DNA of 64,000 nucleotides from Desulfitobacterium hafniense DCB-2 (GTDB lineage: Bacteria; Bacillota; Desulfitobacteriia; Desulfitobacteriales; Desulfitobacteriaceae), in the NCBI RefSeq assembly GCF_000021925.1, contig NC_011830.1:2566501-2630500 (forward strand). The letters are read 5' to 3'. Positions within the stretch are counted from its first letter, which is position 1, and the number at the start of each line of letters is the position of its first letter. The position numbers and the translations under genes were made by a program. The notes beneath the pieces were generated by a model. That model was not told where the DNA came from, ran no database searches, and was given only the letters and a program-made list of their open reading frames with translations. Positions 34,750 through 43,783 of this stretch are shown in pieces.

Positions 34750-37700
34750 ATGGGATTTGTTCACCTCCATGTCCATACGGAATACAGCCTTCTTGATGGG
34801 GCGGCCCGGATTGAGAAACTGGTGAAAAAAGCCGTCGAGCTGGGTATGCCCTCGGTGGCCATTACCGATCACGGTGTCATGTATGGTATTATTGATTTTT
34901 ATAAAGCCTGCAAAAAGGCCGGCATTAAGCCCATTATTGGCTGTGAAGTTTATGTGGCCCCGCACCGGCGGACGGAGAAGGTGCCGGGACGGGATGACAA
35001 CAACCGCCATCTTGTGCTGCTGGCTGAAAATGAAGAAGGGTACAAAAACCTCATTAAACTTGTCTCCATGGCTCATATCGAGGGCTTTTATTATAAACCC
35101 CGGGTGGACAAGGATATCCTGAGAAGGCACAGCCGGGGACTGATTGCCTTAAGTGCCTGCTTAGCGGGAGAAGTCTCGGAGTATCTCCTCAATAATCAGC
35201 TGGAGACAGCGGTAGAGAGTGCGTTGGAGTATGAAGAGATCTTCGGCAAAGGGAATTTCTTTTTGGAAGTCCAGGACCATGGCCTGGAGGAGCAGCAGCG
35301 GGTTAATACGGGAATGTTTGAGGTGCAGCGCCGAACAGGGATTCCCATGGTAGCCACCAACGATGTCCATTACGTCAACAAAGAGGATGCCTTTATCCAG
35401 GATGTGCTCATCTGCATTCAGACTGGAAAGAACCTTACCGATGCCAGCCGTATGAGCTTTTCCAGCGAGGAGTTTTTCTTGAAATCGGAAGCGGAGATGA
35501 ATCTGCTGTTTGGCGAGCATCCGGAGATTCTGGAGAACACGGCCCGGATCGCGGAGCGCTGTCAGGTAGACTTTAAATTCGGGGACAATTATTTGCCGGT
35601 CTTTGAGGTTCCGGAAGGCTATACCCTGGATACCTATCTGAGAAAAAAATGCTATGAAGCTTTTCCGCTTTTTTACCCCAACCAAAGGACCGAAGAAAAA
35701 GAGCGGCTGGATTATGAATTAGGAGTCATCGCCCAAACCGGGTTCTCCGGCTATTTTCTGATCGTGGCGGACTTTTGTCAGTATGCCCGTCAAAATGGTA
35801 TTGCCGTGGGGCCGGGCAGGGGATCTGCCGCCGCCAGTATGGTAGCTTATCTGATGGGGATTACCACTGTAGAACCGATGCAGCACGATCTGCTTTTTGA
35901 GCGGTTTTTAAATCCGGAGCGGATCAGCATGCCGGATATTGATATAGACTTTGACCCGGACGGCCGGGAGCGGGTGATCAACTATGTTATGGAAAAATAC
36001 GGCGCCGATAAGGTCTGTCAGATCATTACCTTTGGAACCATGGGCGCCAAAGCGGCCATTCGTGATGTGGGCAGAGTGCTGGGAATTCCTCTGGCCCGGG
36101 TGGATAAAGTGGCCAAAGCGATCCCCAGTGACTTAGGTATGACCTTGGAGAAAGCCCTGGCTGTATCCCCCGATTTGGTGAAGCTCCTGGAAGAGGACGG
36201 GGAGATTAAGAAGCTCTATGAAATCGCCCGCTCCCTCGAAGGAATGCCTCGTCATGCTTCCACCCATGCCGCCGGTGTGGTGATCGCCAAGGATGCTCTG
36301 GATACCTATATCCCCTTGCAAAGGACTTCCGACGGAGGCTTCACCATGACCCAATTCCCCATGAAGACGGTGGAAGAAGTGGGCCTCCTTAAAATGGACT
36401 TCCTGGGGCTGCGCAACCTGACCATCATCCAGGAAACCTTAAAGCAAATTGAGGGGAATCGGGGGGAAGTGCTGGATCTGCAAAGCCTGCCCCTGGATGA
36501 CAAGGCCACTTTTGACATGCTTTCCCTGGGCAACAGCACCGGTGTTTTCCAACTGGAAAGCGGGGGGATGCGCAATGTACTTAAAGAATTGAAACCATCC
36601 TGTTTTGAAGATATTATCGCGGTGGTCGCCCTGTTCCGTCCCGGCCCCATGGAGCAGATTCCAGAGTTTATCCGCCGCAAGCATGGGGGAAACGTCTCTT
36701 ACCTGCATCCCCTGCTGGAGCCCATTCTCAGAAGCACCTATGGGGTGATCGTCTACCAGGAGCAGGTCATGCAGATTGCCCGGGATTTAGCAGGTTATTC
36801 CCTGGGACGCGCCGATCTGTTGAGGCGGGCTATGGGGAAAAAGAAAAAGGAGATCATGGAAGAAGAGCGGCAAAGCTTTATCTATGGTTTGCAGAGCCCC
36901 AGCGGCGAGGAGATTATTCCCGGTGCCCTAAAACTCGGCCTCACGGAAAAGGAAGCTGCGGAAATCTTTGACTTGATGGCCAAGTTTGCCGAATATGGCT
37001 TTAATAAAGGGCATGCCACAGCCTATGCCGTGATTTCTTATCAGACAGCTTACCTTAAAGCCAACTATCCGCTGGAGTTTAATGCGGCTTTAATCAGCAC
37101 CGTGATGAGCTCGGCGGATAAGGTGTCCTTTTATATTCATGAAGCCCGGCAAAGCGGGATTGAAATTCTCCCTCCGGATGTTCAGTACAGTCAGGTGGGC
37201 TTCAGCATTGAAGGCCGGGGCATTCGCTTTGGCTTAGGGGCTATCCGCAATGTGGGGGTCAATGTGGTGGAGAAAATCATTGAGGCCCGTCAGGAAGGCC
37301 TTTTTGACTCCCTCTATGATTTCTGCATTCGTGTGGATGCCAAGGTCCTCAATAAGCGGGTCCTGGAAAGCCTCCTCAAAGCCGGAGCTTTCAGCTTGCT
37401 GTGTAAAAGGGCCCAAGGACTCTTAGCCTTGGATTCTATCCTGGAGATAGCCCAGCAGCGCCAAAGGGATAAAGAGAGCGGACAAATTTCCCTGTTCGAT
37501 TTTGGGGACGACTTGGATGAAGGGATTGAACTCCCTGATGTCGAAGAATATTCTCCTCGAGAACTCCTGACGATGGAAAAGGAATATCTGGGTCTTTATC
37601 TCAGCGGCCATCCTCTGGAAAGTGTTCTTCCCAAGCTAAAGAATGCTGTCTCTGAGGATATTCTGACCTGTCTCGAAGGCGATGAGGAAAAGAAGGTCAT

Positions 37701-38322
37701 CCTGGGGGGAATCGTCACCGGATACCGCACCACCGTGACCAAACGGGGGGAAATGATGGCCAGCTTTGTGCTGGAGGATTTAACCGGAACTATAGATGTT
37801 TTGGTGTTCCCGCGGATTTTTGCCCAAAGTGCCCGTTTGACGGAGGATCAGGTCGTGGTGGTGGAAGGAAGATACAACATCCGGGATGATGAACGCAAGA
37901 TTTTTGCGGAGCGTATCACGGATCTGGAGAATGGGGCAGAGCGAACTAAACCGATAGGGTACAAGGACTACGAGAAAACTCAGACCCGGGAGAAAGCTCA
38001 GACTCGAACCCAGCCGCCAACTCAGCCCTCAACCCAGTCTCCCCCGAAGCTTAGTGCAGTACCTTCCGCGAAGCCCGGTGCAGTACCTGCCCGGAAGCTT
38101 TACTTAAGATTTCCTTACGAAGGGACGCCTCTTCTCGAAGAGGCCCTGCCGATCCTGCGTCATTATTCGGGAACCCATCCGGTGCTCTTCTATTTTGAGC
38201 AGGATAAAAAACTGATTCAAGGAAACCGGGAACTTTGGGTGAATGATTTGGAGGAATTGGTTCAGGCCTTGTCAAACATACTAGGGGAAAGCAATGTGGT
38301 ATGGAAGGTCAATGCCATGTAA
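34750..38322 (+). CDS. dnaE: DNA polymerase III alpha subunit
   Basis: 1190 aa from the ATG at 34750 with AAAGGAGG upstream. The PHP domain opens with FVHLHVHTEYSLLDGAARI. The catalytic aspartates lie in MPDIDIDFDPDGR (about residues 395-405). Then come the palm and fingers, the helix-hairpin-helix region, and an OB-fold (KKVILGGIVTGYRTTVTKRG, about 980). A Thr/Gln/Pro-rich linker (about 1085-1115) precedes a short C-terminal domain. This is the DnaE type rather than PolC. Confidence 0.96.
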   Translation: MGFVHLHVHTEYSLLDGAARIEKLVKKAVELGMPSVAITDHGVMYGIIDFYKACKKAGIKPIIGCEVYVAPHRRTEKVPGRDDNNRHLVLLAENEEGYKNLIKLVSMAHIEGFYYKPRVDKDILRRHSRGLIALSACLAGEVSEYLLNNQLETAVESALEYEEIFGKGNFFLEVQDHGLEEQQRVNTGMFEVQRRTGIPMVATNDVHYVNKEDAFIQDVLICIQTGKNLTDASRMSFSSEEFFLKSEAEMNLLFGEHPEILENTARIAERCQVDFKFGDNYLPVFEVPEGYTLDTYLRKKCYEAFPLFYPNQRTEEKERLDYELGVIAQTGFSGYFLIVADFCQYARQNGIAVGPGRGSAAASMVAYLMGITTVEPMQHDLLFERFLNPERISMPDIDIDFDPDGRERVINYVMEKYGADKVCQIITFGTMGAKAAIRDVGRVLGIPLARVDKVAKAIPSDLGMTLEKALAVSPDLVKLLEEDGEIKKLYEIARSLEGMPRHASTHAAGVVIAKDALDTYIPLQRTSDGGFTMTQFPMKTVEEVGLLKMDFLGLRNLTIIQETLKQIEGNRGEVLDLQSLPLDDKATFDMLSLGNSTGVFQLESGGMRNVLKELKPSCFEDIIAVVALFRPGPMEQIPEFIRRKHGGNVSYLHPLLEPILRSTYGVIVYQEQVMQIARDLAGYSLGRADLLRRAMGKKKKEIMEEERQSFIYGLQSPSGEEIIPGALKLGLTEKEAAEIFDLMAKFAEYGFNKGHATAYAVISYQTAYLKANYPLEFNAALISTVMSSADKVSFYIHEARQSGIEILPPDVQYSQVGFSIEGRGIRFGLGAIRNVGVNVVEKIIEARQEGLFDSLYDFCIRVDAKVLNKRVLESLLKAGAFSLLCKRAQGLLALDSILEIAQQRQRDKESGQISLFDFGDDLDEGIELPDVEEYSPRELLTMEKEYLGLYLSGHPLESVLPKLKNAVSEDILTCLEGDEEKKVILGGIVTGYRTTVTKRGEMMASFVLEDLTGTIDVLVFPRIFAQSARLTEDQVVVVEGRYNIRDDERKIFAERITDLENGAERTKPIGYKDYEKTQTREKAQTRTQPPTQPSTQSPPKLSAVPSAKPGAVPARKLYLRFPYEGTPLLEEALPILRHYSGTHPVLFYFEQDKKLIQGNRELWVNDLEELVQALSNILGESNVVWKVNAM

Positions 38323-38348
38323 AAACGATGCGAAAAGGAGCAGGACAA

Positions 38349-38840
38349 GTGCGAATAGCAATTTATCCCGGAACTTTCGATCCCGTGACCAATGGGCATT
38401 TGGATATACTGAAAAGGGCGACGGAATTTTTCGATGAAGTGATCGTTGCCGTAGCTGTAGACAGCAATAAAACCACCCTTTTTTCCCTGGAAGAACGTAT
38501 TCAGCTCCTGGAGACCGCTGCCGAGGAGCTGTCCCAGGTCAAAATCAGAGGCTTCGAGGGGCTGACTGTGGAGTTTGCCAGACAATGCGGAGCCAATGCC
38601 ATCATCCGGGGCCTAAGAGCTATGCAGGATTTTGAATATGAATTCCAATTAGCCCTGATGAACAAAAAGCTGGCTGCGGATATTGAAACGATTTTCTTAA
38701 TGACTCAGAGCGAATTCTCGTTTATCAGTTCCAGCTCGATTAAATGGGCCGCCAGCTTAAAGGGCAACATCAGTGAATTCGTCCCGCCCCATGTGGAAAG
38801 GGCTATTTACAGGAAATATCACCCAGAGATTGATGACTAA
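38349..38840 (+). CDS. coaD: Phosphopantetheine adenylyltransferase
   Basis: 163 aa from a GTG start with AAAGGAG about 8 bases upstream. The nucleotidyltransferase motif YPGTFDPVTNGHLDI lies at residues 7-21, and the C-terminal SSSSIKW motif is present. It converts 4'-phosphopantetheine and ATP to dephospho-CoA, the penultimate step of CoA synthesis. Length is standard. It starts 26 bases after dnaE. Confidence 0.95.
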   Translation: MRIAIYPGTFDPVTNGHLDILKRATEFFDEVIVAVAVDSNKTTLFSLEERIQLLETAAEELSQVKIRGFEGLTVEFARQCGANAIIRGLRAMQDFEYEFQLALMNKKLAADIETIFLMTQSEFSFISSSSIKWAASLKGNISEFVPPHVERAIYRKYHPEIDD

Positions 38841-38979
38841 AGCACGGACAGGCTTTCTTGCAAGATGCTTTTCCCTGTGTTATTATGAAAAATATTATCT
38901 GGTCTTTAAATTAGTACCTATGGTACTTAATCTACAGAATAAAGGGTATGTTTCTCTTTTTGAACAAGGAGGATTTGCC

Positions 38980-39180
38980 ATGTGGACCGTTATTTATATT
39001 GCGCCCAATAAAGCAATTGCCGAGAAGTATAAAAAAGCCCTTTCTGAAGAAGGAATGCTGGTTCAGCTTCGACCCATTGGCTCAGCTCATCTGGGGGATC
39101 ACGCATCGGTGGAGATCCTGGTCCCTGAGTCAGAGGCGGAAGAAGCTCATGAAATTATTACTAGCTATATGGGGAGCTAG
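38980..39180 (+). CDS. Small DUF2007-like protein upstream of accD
   Basis: 66 aa from the ATG after AAGGAGG. The sequence [21 protein letters not shown]...MLVQLRPIG and the [17 protein letters not shown] ending fit the DUF2007 ferredoxin-like fold (putative signal-transducing protein). accD begins two bases after its stop, so it is part of the acc operon. Function unknown. Confidence 0.75.
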
Positions 39181-39182
39181 GT

Positions 39183-40097
39183 ATGTTAAAAGATATATTT
39201 CGTAAAAAACGCAAATACGCAACTCTCAGTTCGCTGCCTCCGAAAAATTCGGAAGGGGGGCTGGCTTATTTCGACGAGCCCTCTCCGGAACAGGAATCCA
39301 CCCGCAAAGAGCTCCCTGACGGTCTCTGGGTGAAATGTCCTAAATGCGGCGAAGCGCTGTTTAATAAGGATTTGGTGGAGAACCAAAGAGTCTGTCTGAC
39401 CTGCAGTTATCATTTCCGCATCCCGGCCCGGGAGAGACTTGAACATCTGGTTGATCCGGGGAGTTTCGCAGAATGGGATCGGGAGCTTCAGACCACGAAT
39501 CCGCTGAGCTTTCCCGATTATGAGGAAAAGCTGGCGGAAGCCTATCAGAAATCCGATGTTTCGGAATCCGTACTTACAGGCCAGGCCAGCATCGAAGGAA
39601 TGCCGGTGGTTCTGGCTTTTAATGAGGGGAACTTCATGATGGGCAGTATGGGCTCTGTGACCGGAGAGAAGATTACCCGCGCTATTGAGCGGGCTATCGA
39701 ACTGCGCTGTCCGGTGATTATTTTTTCCACCTCCGGCGGAGCACGCATGCAGGAGGGAATCCTCTCCTTGTACCAAATGGCTAAGACCAGCGCGGCCTTA
39801 GGGCGTTTGGCCGAGGAAGGGCTGCTCTATATTTCCGTATTGACCGATCCTACTTTCGGAGGAGTCACAGCCAGCTATGCCTCCTTAGGAGATATACATA
39901 TCGCTGAACCGGGTGCACTGATCGGCTTTACAGGTCCCCGTGTCATCAAGCAAACCATGCGTAAAGAACTTCCGGAAGGTGCCCAGACTGCTGAATTCAA
40001 TCAGAGCCACGGACAGATTGATTGTGTAGTGGAACGAGCAGAGATGAGAAAGGTTCTAGGACGTTTGCTGCGTTATCATCAGGAAGGGGCAGTTTAA
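39183..40097 (+). CDS. accD: Acetyl-CoA carboxylase carboxyltransferase subunit beta
   Basis: 304 aa. The N-terminal zinc ribbon has C52/C55 and C71/C74 ([19 protein letters not shown]). The crotonase-fold carboxyltransferase domain includes [19 protein letters not shown] and the oxyanion glycine region [16 protein letters not shown]. With AccA it transfers CO2 from biotin to acetyl-CoA to make malonyl-CoA. The stop overlaps the accA ATG (TAATG). Confidence 0.96.
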
Positions 40098-41056
40098 TGG
40101 CTCAACATTTTGATTTTGAAAAGCCAATTCTTGAGCTTGAACAGAAGATCGCGGAGCTGCAGGAATTCTCCAAAGAGAAGGATATCAATCTTTCGCCGGA
40201 AATCTCCAAGCTCATGCGCAGACTGGTACGATTAAGAAAAGAAATTTACGGCAACCTGGAACCTTGGCAAAAGGTTCAGATTGCCCGCCATATGGAACGA
40301 CCGAATTTTTACGATTATGCCCCTCTGCTTTTTGAGGATTTTATGGAGTTCAAAGGGGATCGTCTCTTTGCCGACGACAAGGCTATCGTCGGCGGTATCG
40401 CCATCTTTCAAGGGATTCCCGTCACGGTGGTTTCCCATATCAAAGGGAGAGGGACTAAGGAGAATATTCAGCGAAACTTTGGCATGCCCCATCCGGAAGG
40501 ATACCGGAAGGCTCTCCGCCTGATGGATCAGGCGGAAAAATTCCACCGCCCCATCCTCACCTTTATCGATACTCCCGGTGCGGCTTGTGATCTTGAAGCG
40601 GAGGAACGGGGGCAGGGGGAAGCCATTGCCCGCTGCTTACAGGCCATGGCTGGGTACAGCGTTCCGATTATTTGCACCGTGATCGGGGAGGGAGGCAGCG
40701 GCGGCGCCTTGGCCTTAGGTGTGGGGAACAAGGTCTTGCTGCTGGAGAATTCCTTCTACTCGGTCATTGCTCCGGAAAGCTGTGCGTCAATTCTCTGGAA
40801 GGATCCGGGCAAAGCGAAGGAAGCGGCTTCCGCTTTAAAATTCACCGCCCAGGATCTCCTGGAGCTGGGAATCGCCGACGGCATTATCAAGGAACCCCTG
40901 GGAGGAGCCCACCGGAGTGTGGAGCGGACCGCCGAGGAAATGAAGAAAACCATTGCCGAAGCCCTGGCGGAACTTCGAGAACTCCCACCGGATGAGCTGC
41001 GAACTATGCGTTATGAAAAACTTATGAACTACGGAGAATTTGAAGAGAAGGCTTGA
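40097..41056 (+). CDS. accA: Acetyl-CoA carboxylase carboxyltransferase subunit alpha
   Basis: 319 aa, translation coupled to accD by a one-base overlap. The N-terminal helical hairpin (FEKPILELEQKIAEL) and the carboxyltransferase core (TFIDTPGAACDLEAEERGQG, IGEGGSGGALALGVGNKV, APESCASILWKD) are standard. Its last codons overlap the promoter of the downstream tRNA-Leu. Confidence 0.96.
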   Translation: MAQHFDFEKPILELEQKIAELQEFSKEKDINLSPEISKLMRRLVRLRKEIYGNLEPWQKVQIARHMERPNFYDYAPLLFEDFMEFKGDRLFADDKAIVGGIAIFQGIPVTVVSHIKGRGTKENIQRNFGMPHPEGYRKALRLMDQAEKFHRPILTFIDTPGAACDLEAEERGQGEAIARCLQAMAGYSVPIICTVIGEGGSGGALALGVGNKVLLLENSFYSVIAPESCASILWKDPGKAKEAASALKFTAQDLLELGIADGIIKEPLGGAHRSVERTAEEMKKTIAEALAELRELPPDELRTMRYEKLMNYGEFEEKA

Positions 41057-41082
41057 CACATTTTCAAATTCTATGCTATTAT
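41053..41082 (+). promoter_or_regulatory. Sigma-A promoter of tRNA-Leu
   Basis: TTGACA and TATTAT with an 18-base spacer, overlapping the accA stop codon. A 7-bp hairpin (GTCACCT/AGGTGAC) lies between promoter and tRNA. Confidence 0.85.
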
Positions 41083-41124
41083 ATCTAAGTCACCTGTTGC
41101 CGAGGTGACCTGCTCAGGCAGTAT

Positions 41125-41211
41125 GCGAGTGTGGCGGAACAGGCAGACGCGACGGTCTCAAAAACCGTTATCTTTACGGATGTGTCGGTTCGACTCCGAC
41201 CACTCGCACCA
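41125..41211 (+). tRNA. tRNA-Leu (CAA)
   Basis: 87-nt class II tRNA with an encoded CCA. The acceptor stem GCGAGTG/CACTCGC pairs perfectly. The anticodon loop CTCAAAA gives anticodon CAA (codon TTG). A long variable arm and the T arm GTCGGTTCGACTCCGAC are present. Its 3' part is the integration target repeated at 42616. Confidence 0.96.
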
Positions 41212-41212
41212 A
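41158..41212 (+). repeat. attL-type repeat inside tRNA-Leu
   Basis: These 55 bases, from the anticodon loop to one base past CCA, are repeated exactly at 42616-42670. Integrases of many islands use the 3' half of a tRNA as attachment site, leaving the tRNA intact at one end. Confidence 0.88.
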
Positions 41213-41222
41213 TCGAAAAGCC

Positions 41223-41251
41223 AATCCCTGCAGACATTGCAGGGATTTTTT
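41223..41251 (+). terminator. Terminator of tRNA-Leu
   Basis: AATCCCTGCA/TGCAGGGATT stem with a 5-nt loop and a run of T. Confidence 0.88.
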
Positions 41252-41316
41252 ATTTCTTCGATATTCGAAATAATAAAAATTAGGTGGAACAAAAGTGGAA
41301 CATTTGATTTAAGCTG

Positions 41317-41346
41317 AGGTCAGCCCTTTGGGGTTGGCCTTTTTTA
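41317..41346 (+). terminator. Terminator-like hairpin in element left end
   Basis: AGGTCAGCCC and GGGTTGGCCT pair with G-U pairs, followed by TTTTTT. Confidence 0.6.
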
Positions 41347-41478
41347 GTTTACTTCGCTTTTGGCTTCGCTTTGCTTTTTCGCCATTATCCATTTTAGGGC
41401 TTGGATCTCGCCGGCTCTGGCGCCAATTTCTAAGGCTAACGTCACAGCGCCTCTAGCCTCTCTTACAAAGCAAATGCC
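41344..41478 (-). pseudogene. Fragment resembling tyrosine-recombinase box I
   Basis: On the minus strand a 44-codon open stretch ends at a TAA (41344-41346). It reads EARGAVTLALEIGAR followed by AGEIQALKW, matching the box I pattern LAL-x-T-G-x-R-x-GE-xx-x-L-x-W that holds the first catalytic Arg of tyrosine recombinases. A stop codon lies upstream of the stretch and no box II follows, so it would be a dead remnant. The position next to the att repeat fits an integrase. The identification rests on one short motif. Confidence 0.4.
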
Positions 41479-41523
41479 AGTTCTTTATGATCTGGCATTT
41501 TTACCGTCTTTGAAGATGATTTC

Positions 41524-41985
41524 CTAGAGATATTGAGAAACTTCTGGCTCAGGCTGAGAATCAAGTTGTTCAGGTTCAGGTGGCTGAGGAATTTTACTCT
41601 TGAGTGCCCCTATGAATTTTCTCCAATGGAGAGAAGCATCGACAATCTCGAATAGAAGAATCTTTACATCGTCAGGGTTATTTGCCGGATGATAACTGAT
41701 AGAGAAATCGCGATTTCTTGTTCCATGCTTCTTCTTAATTTCGATGGAAACTATCTGATCGTAAAAGAGGTATTTGGGAGTTTTATCTTTCCCTATTCGT
41801 AAAGTGATAGAAAGCCTTTGTTCTGCATCATCTTGTGTAAGTCTAACACTGCTATTATCATCAAAGTCGCTGATTCCCTGAACATACATGAAGTTACAGG
41901 CAAGGTTCCCATACCAATCCCTGCTTCCAAATACAGGCAATTCAATCCCTCCGATCTGTATTACTTTTACCAAAATTATACTCAA
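41524..41985 (-). CDS. Hypothetical protein within the element
   Basis: 153 aa, beginning MSIILVKVIQIGG. It is mainly beta-strand in character (YLFYDQIVSIEIKKKHG, FSISYHPANNPDDVKILLFEI) and ends in a Pro/Glu-rich tail, reminiscent of a PH-like fold, but I do not recognise the family. A hairpin with T-run at 41472-41500 lies just past its stop. Confidence 0.5.
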   Translation of the reverse strand: MSIILVKVIQIGGIELPVFGSRDWYGNLACNFMYVQGISDFDDNSSVRLTQDDAEQRLSITLRIGKDKTPKYLFYDQIVSIEIKKKHGTRNRDFSISYHPANNPDDVKILLFEIVDASLHWRKFIGALKSKIPQPPEPEQLDSQPEPEVSQYL

Positions 41986-42093
41986 ATCATAAGGCTATTG
42001 TTACAGATAATTCATGATTGAGGCTTCATAAGCTTTGATTATCGCTTTTGCTGATTTCATTAAAAATAATGAAATAGGCGGAATACAATATGA

Positions 42094-42294
42094 GTGATTT
42101 ACCCTGCTCCGGCGAGGTTTCAACATAAGGACAAGGTCATCAACGTGGAGCAAATCCTCAGGGTTAGCGAGGAGAAGCTGGCCGGGAACCCGATGAAAAT
42201 CTACTCGTGTCAGAGCGACATTGACGGAAAGCTAAGGCGGTATGATTTGAAGTTTGAACTACAAACCTGTAAATGGTTTCTTTATAGGATGTGA
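42094..42294 (+). CDS. Small ICE-associated hypothetical protein
   Basis: 66 aa from a GTG start with only a weak ribosome site. RFQHKDKVINVEQILRV...CQSDIDGKLRRYDLKFEL...CKWFLYRM resembles short proteins I have seen in Clostridial mobile elements, function unknown. A hairpin terminator (CCCCGGGGA/TTCCCGGGG with TTTTT, 42297-42330) follows. It may be the end of a longer lost gene. Confidence 0.45.
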   Translation: MIYPAPARFQHKDKVINVEQILRVSEEKLAGNPMKIYSCQSDIDGKLRRYDLKFELQTCKWFLYRM

Positions 42295-42296
42295 AA

Positions 42297-42330
42297 CCCC
42301 CGGGGACAATAATTCCCGGGGCTGTTTTTA
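42297..42330 (+). terminator. Terminator
   Basis: GC-rich stem of CCCCGGG and CCCGGGG followed by CTGTTTTTAT. Confidence 0.7.
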
Positions 42331-42615
42331 TCGGTCCTTATAGGATTATGTGAATTCCTATTGCGGCCACCTCCTATTTAAATATAAAAGGAATTTCTTC
42401 TGGCAAGAAGATAATCCCTGCTTTTCGACAAATGGTTACATATGTCGGTAATAAAGAGCATGACCCTATTGAGGCATCATTATGAAAAAGTGAAACAATC
42501 GATTCAAAGGTATCCCTAAATTAACGTTTACATCCCCAACACTGAAATTATAAAACCCTTGTAATCACTGCGTTTCACTGATAAACTTAACTATACCAAA
42601 CGCATTGGATAGGTT
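42331..42615. other. Intergenic, no gene seen
   Basis: AT-rich spacer between the terminator and the second att repeat. No reading frame, RNA or repeat could be supported. Confidence 0.5.
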
Positions 42616-42670
42616 TCAAAAACCGTTATCTTTACGGATGTGTCGGTTCGACTCCGACCACTCGCACCAA
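42616..42670 (+). repeat. attR-type partial copy of tRNA-Leu
   Basis: Exact 55-base copy of the tRNA-Leu 3' end, without the 5' half; not a functional tRNA. It marks the right end of the first element and may also be the left attachment site of the accessory region that follows. Confidence 0.88.
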
Positions 42671-42728
42671 AAAGACAAGGCGAAAATGATTTATTGGCTG
42701 TAAAGCCAGTAAATCCGTGCCTTTCGAG

Positions 42729-42764
42729 GGCTTCCACTATAAAAAGTGGAAGCCCTTTTTCCGT
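42729..42764 (+). terminator. Terminator
   Basis: GGGCTTCCACT/AGTGGAAGCCC perfect 11-bp stem with TTTTT. Confidence 0.85.
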
Positions 42765-42827
42765 AGATTTATGAGGGGTAATGCTTCACCCTGACAGGAC
42801 TCAAACTCACAAGTAGAACAATAAATC

Positions 42828-42966
42828 GTAGCGCCCTTTTTGAGAGGGCTGTCAAAGATAAAAGGGCGCTACCCAAAACCCGCACAACCCAACAAACCGA
42901 AACTGCAAAAGGGCGCTGATTTTAACGGCTTGATTAAGAGCCAATGAAGTCAGCGCCCTTTTTGCA
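42828..42966 (+). promoter_or_regulatory. Leader with two related strong hairpins
   Basis: Hairpin A: GTAGCGCCCTTTT (42828) with AAAAGGGCGCTAC (42860). Hairpin B: GCAAAAGGGCGCTGA (42905) with TCAGCGCCCTTTTTGC (42950). The arms of A and B share the AAAAGGGCGCT core, so they could also pair with each other, as in an attenuator. Hairpin B ends in a T-run 31 bases before the first gene of the operon. Confidence 0.6.
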
Positions 42967-42996
42967 TTTCAACATCAGAACAAGGAGGAAATTCAT

Positions 42997-43665
42997 ATGG
43001 TCAAAGACTTTTTCAAAGAGCTCTCCCGCGTCCTTTCCAAACATGATATTGAAACTGCTCCGCCAGAAAGAAACGCACTGCCAATCCTGATAAATGGCCG
43101 TTCCGCCTGCCATGTGGAACCCAGCGGGTATATGTGCATCTTCCCTGGTGACATTCGCTCTCCCGAAGCAAGCGAGTTATATCATAAGGTGGCGCCCTTT
43201 TCCATGGAGGTTCGTGAATACCTGACTGCGATAGAAAGGGCACCGCTTTTGGAGGCTGAGGCGTTGGACGAAGATTTTCGGCTGCTGGCAGAGTTCAACG
43301 GTACTGTCTTGGCTGGCCGAGAAACTGAATACGGATATATGTTTGTCACATGGCAGCGGGATTATAAAGGCACTGGCGTAGAGGACGGAGAATATTATCT
43401 GGACGGTTATGCGGCCGCAAAAGCGGACTTTGCCATCCGCTCCGGCTTGGTTGAAAAACAGCGCCTTTTTTCCGATGCCCAGCTTCTTGATATTTACCAG
43501 GGCATCAACGATACCTTCGATGCCGGGTACGACCTGACACCGACGGATCAGAAGAACCTGATTGGCATTCAGAGCCAGATCGAGGGCTTACTGCCGGATA
43601 TCCGAGAGCAGATCGCATCACTCCAGCGGGTCAATATGGAGGCTGCTCAAGAACAATCAATGTAA
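42997..43665 (+). CDS. Mobile-element-associated hypothetical protein
   Basis: 222 aa from the ATG after AAGGAGG. The first gene of the antirestriction-type operon. Visible segments are MVKDFFKELSRVLSKHDIETA, a middle part with TEYGYMFVTWQRD and DGEYYLDGYAAAKADFA, and a helical C-terminus (YDLTPTDQKNLIGIQSQIE). No membrane helix or known catalytic motif. Such proteins recur in Clostridial ICEs without assigned function. Confidence 0.6.
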   Translation: MVKDFFKELSRVLSKHDIETAPPERNALPILINGRSACHVEPSGYMCIFPGDIRSPEASELYHKVAPFSMEVREYLTAIERAPLLEAEALDEDFRLLAEFNGTVLAGRETEYGYMFVTWQRDYKGTGVEDGEYYLDGYAAAKADFAIRSGLVEKQRLFSDAQLLDIYQGINDTFDAGYDLTPTDQKNLIGIQSQIEGLLPDIREQIASLQRVNMEAAQEQSM

Positions 43666-43716
43666 GCAGCGCCCTTTTTTATATCAGTCAATAACAGAGA
43701 AAAACTACACTCAAGG

Positions 43717-43763
43717 GCCGGAGAACCGGGGCGTAAAAACGTCTCCATTCTCCGGCTCTTTTT
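43717..43763 (+). terminator. Hairpin with T-run inside the operon
   Basis: GCCGGAGAA pairs with TTCTCCGGC and is followed by TCTTTTTGC, 21 bases before the next gene; it may act as a partial terminator. A short GCGCCCTTTTTT tract sits at 43670, just after the first gene. Confidence 0.7.
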
Positions 43764-43783
43764 GCGTTTTGGAAAGGAGAACT

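Larger units (their letters stand above)
41158..42670. mobile_element. Decayed integrative element at tRNA-Leu
   Basis: Bounded by the two 55-bp att-like repeats (1,458 bases apart). It contains a fragment resembling tyrosine-recombinase box I on the minus strand, one minus-strand hypothetical gene and one small plus-strand gene seen in mobile elements. No complete integrase or conjugation gene remains, so the element is not self-mobile. Confidence 0.65.

Noticed and set aside
42616..42670. Second tRNA-Leu gene
   Set aside because: Only the 3' part from the anticodon loop is present; no 5' acceptor or D arm, so it is an attachment-site copy.
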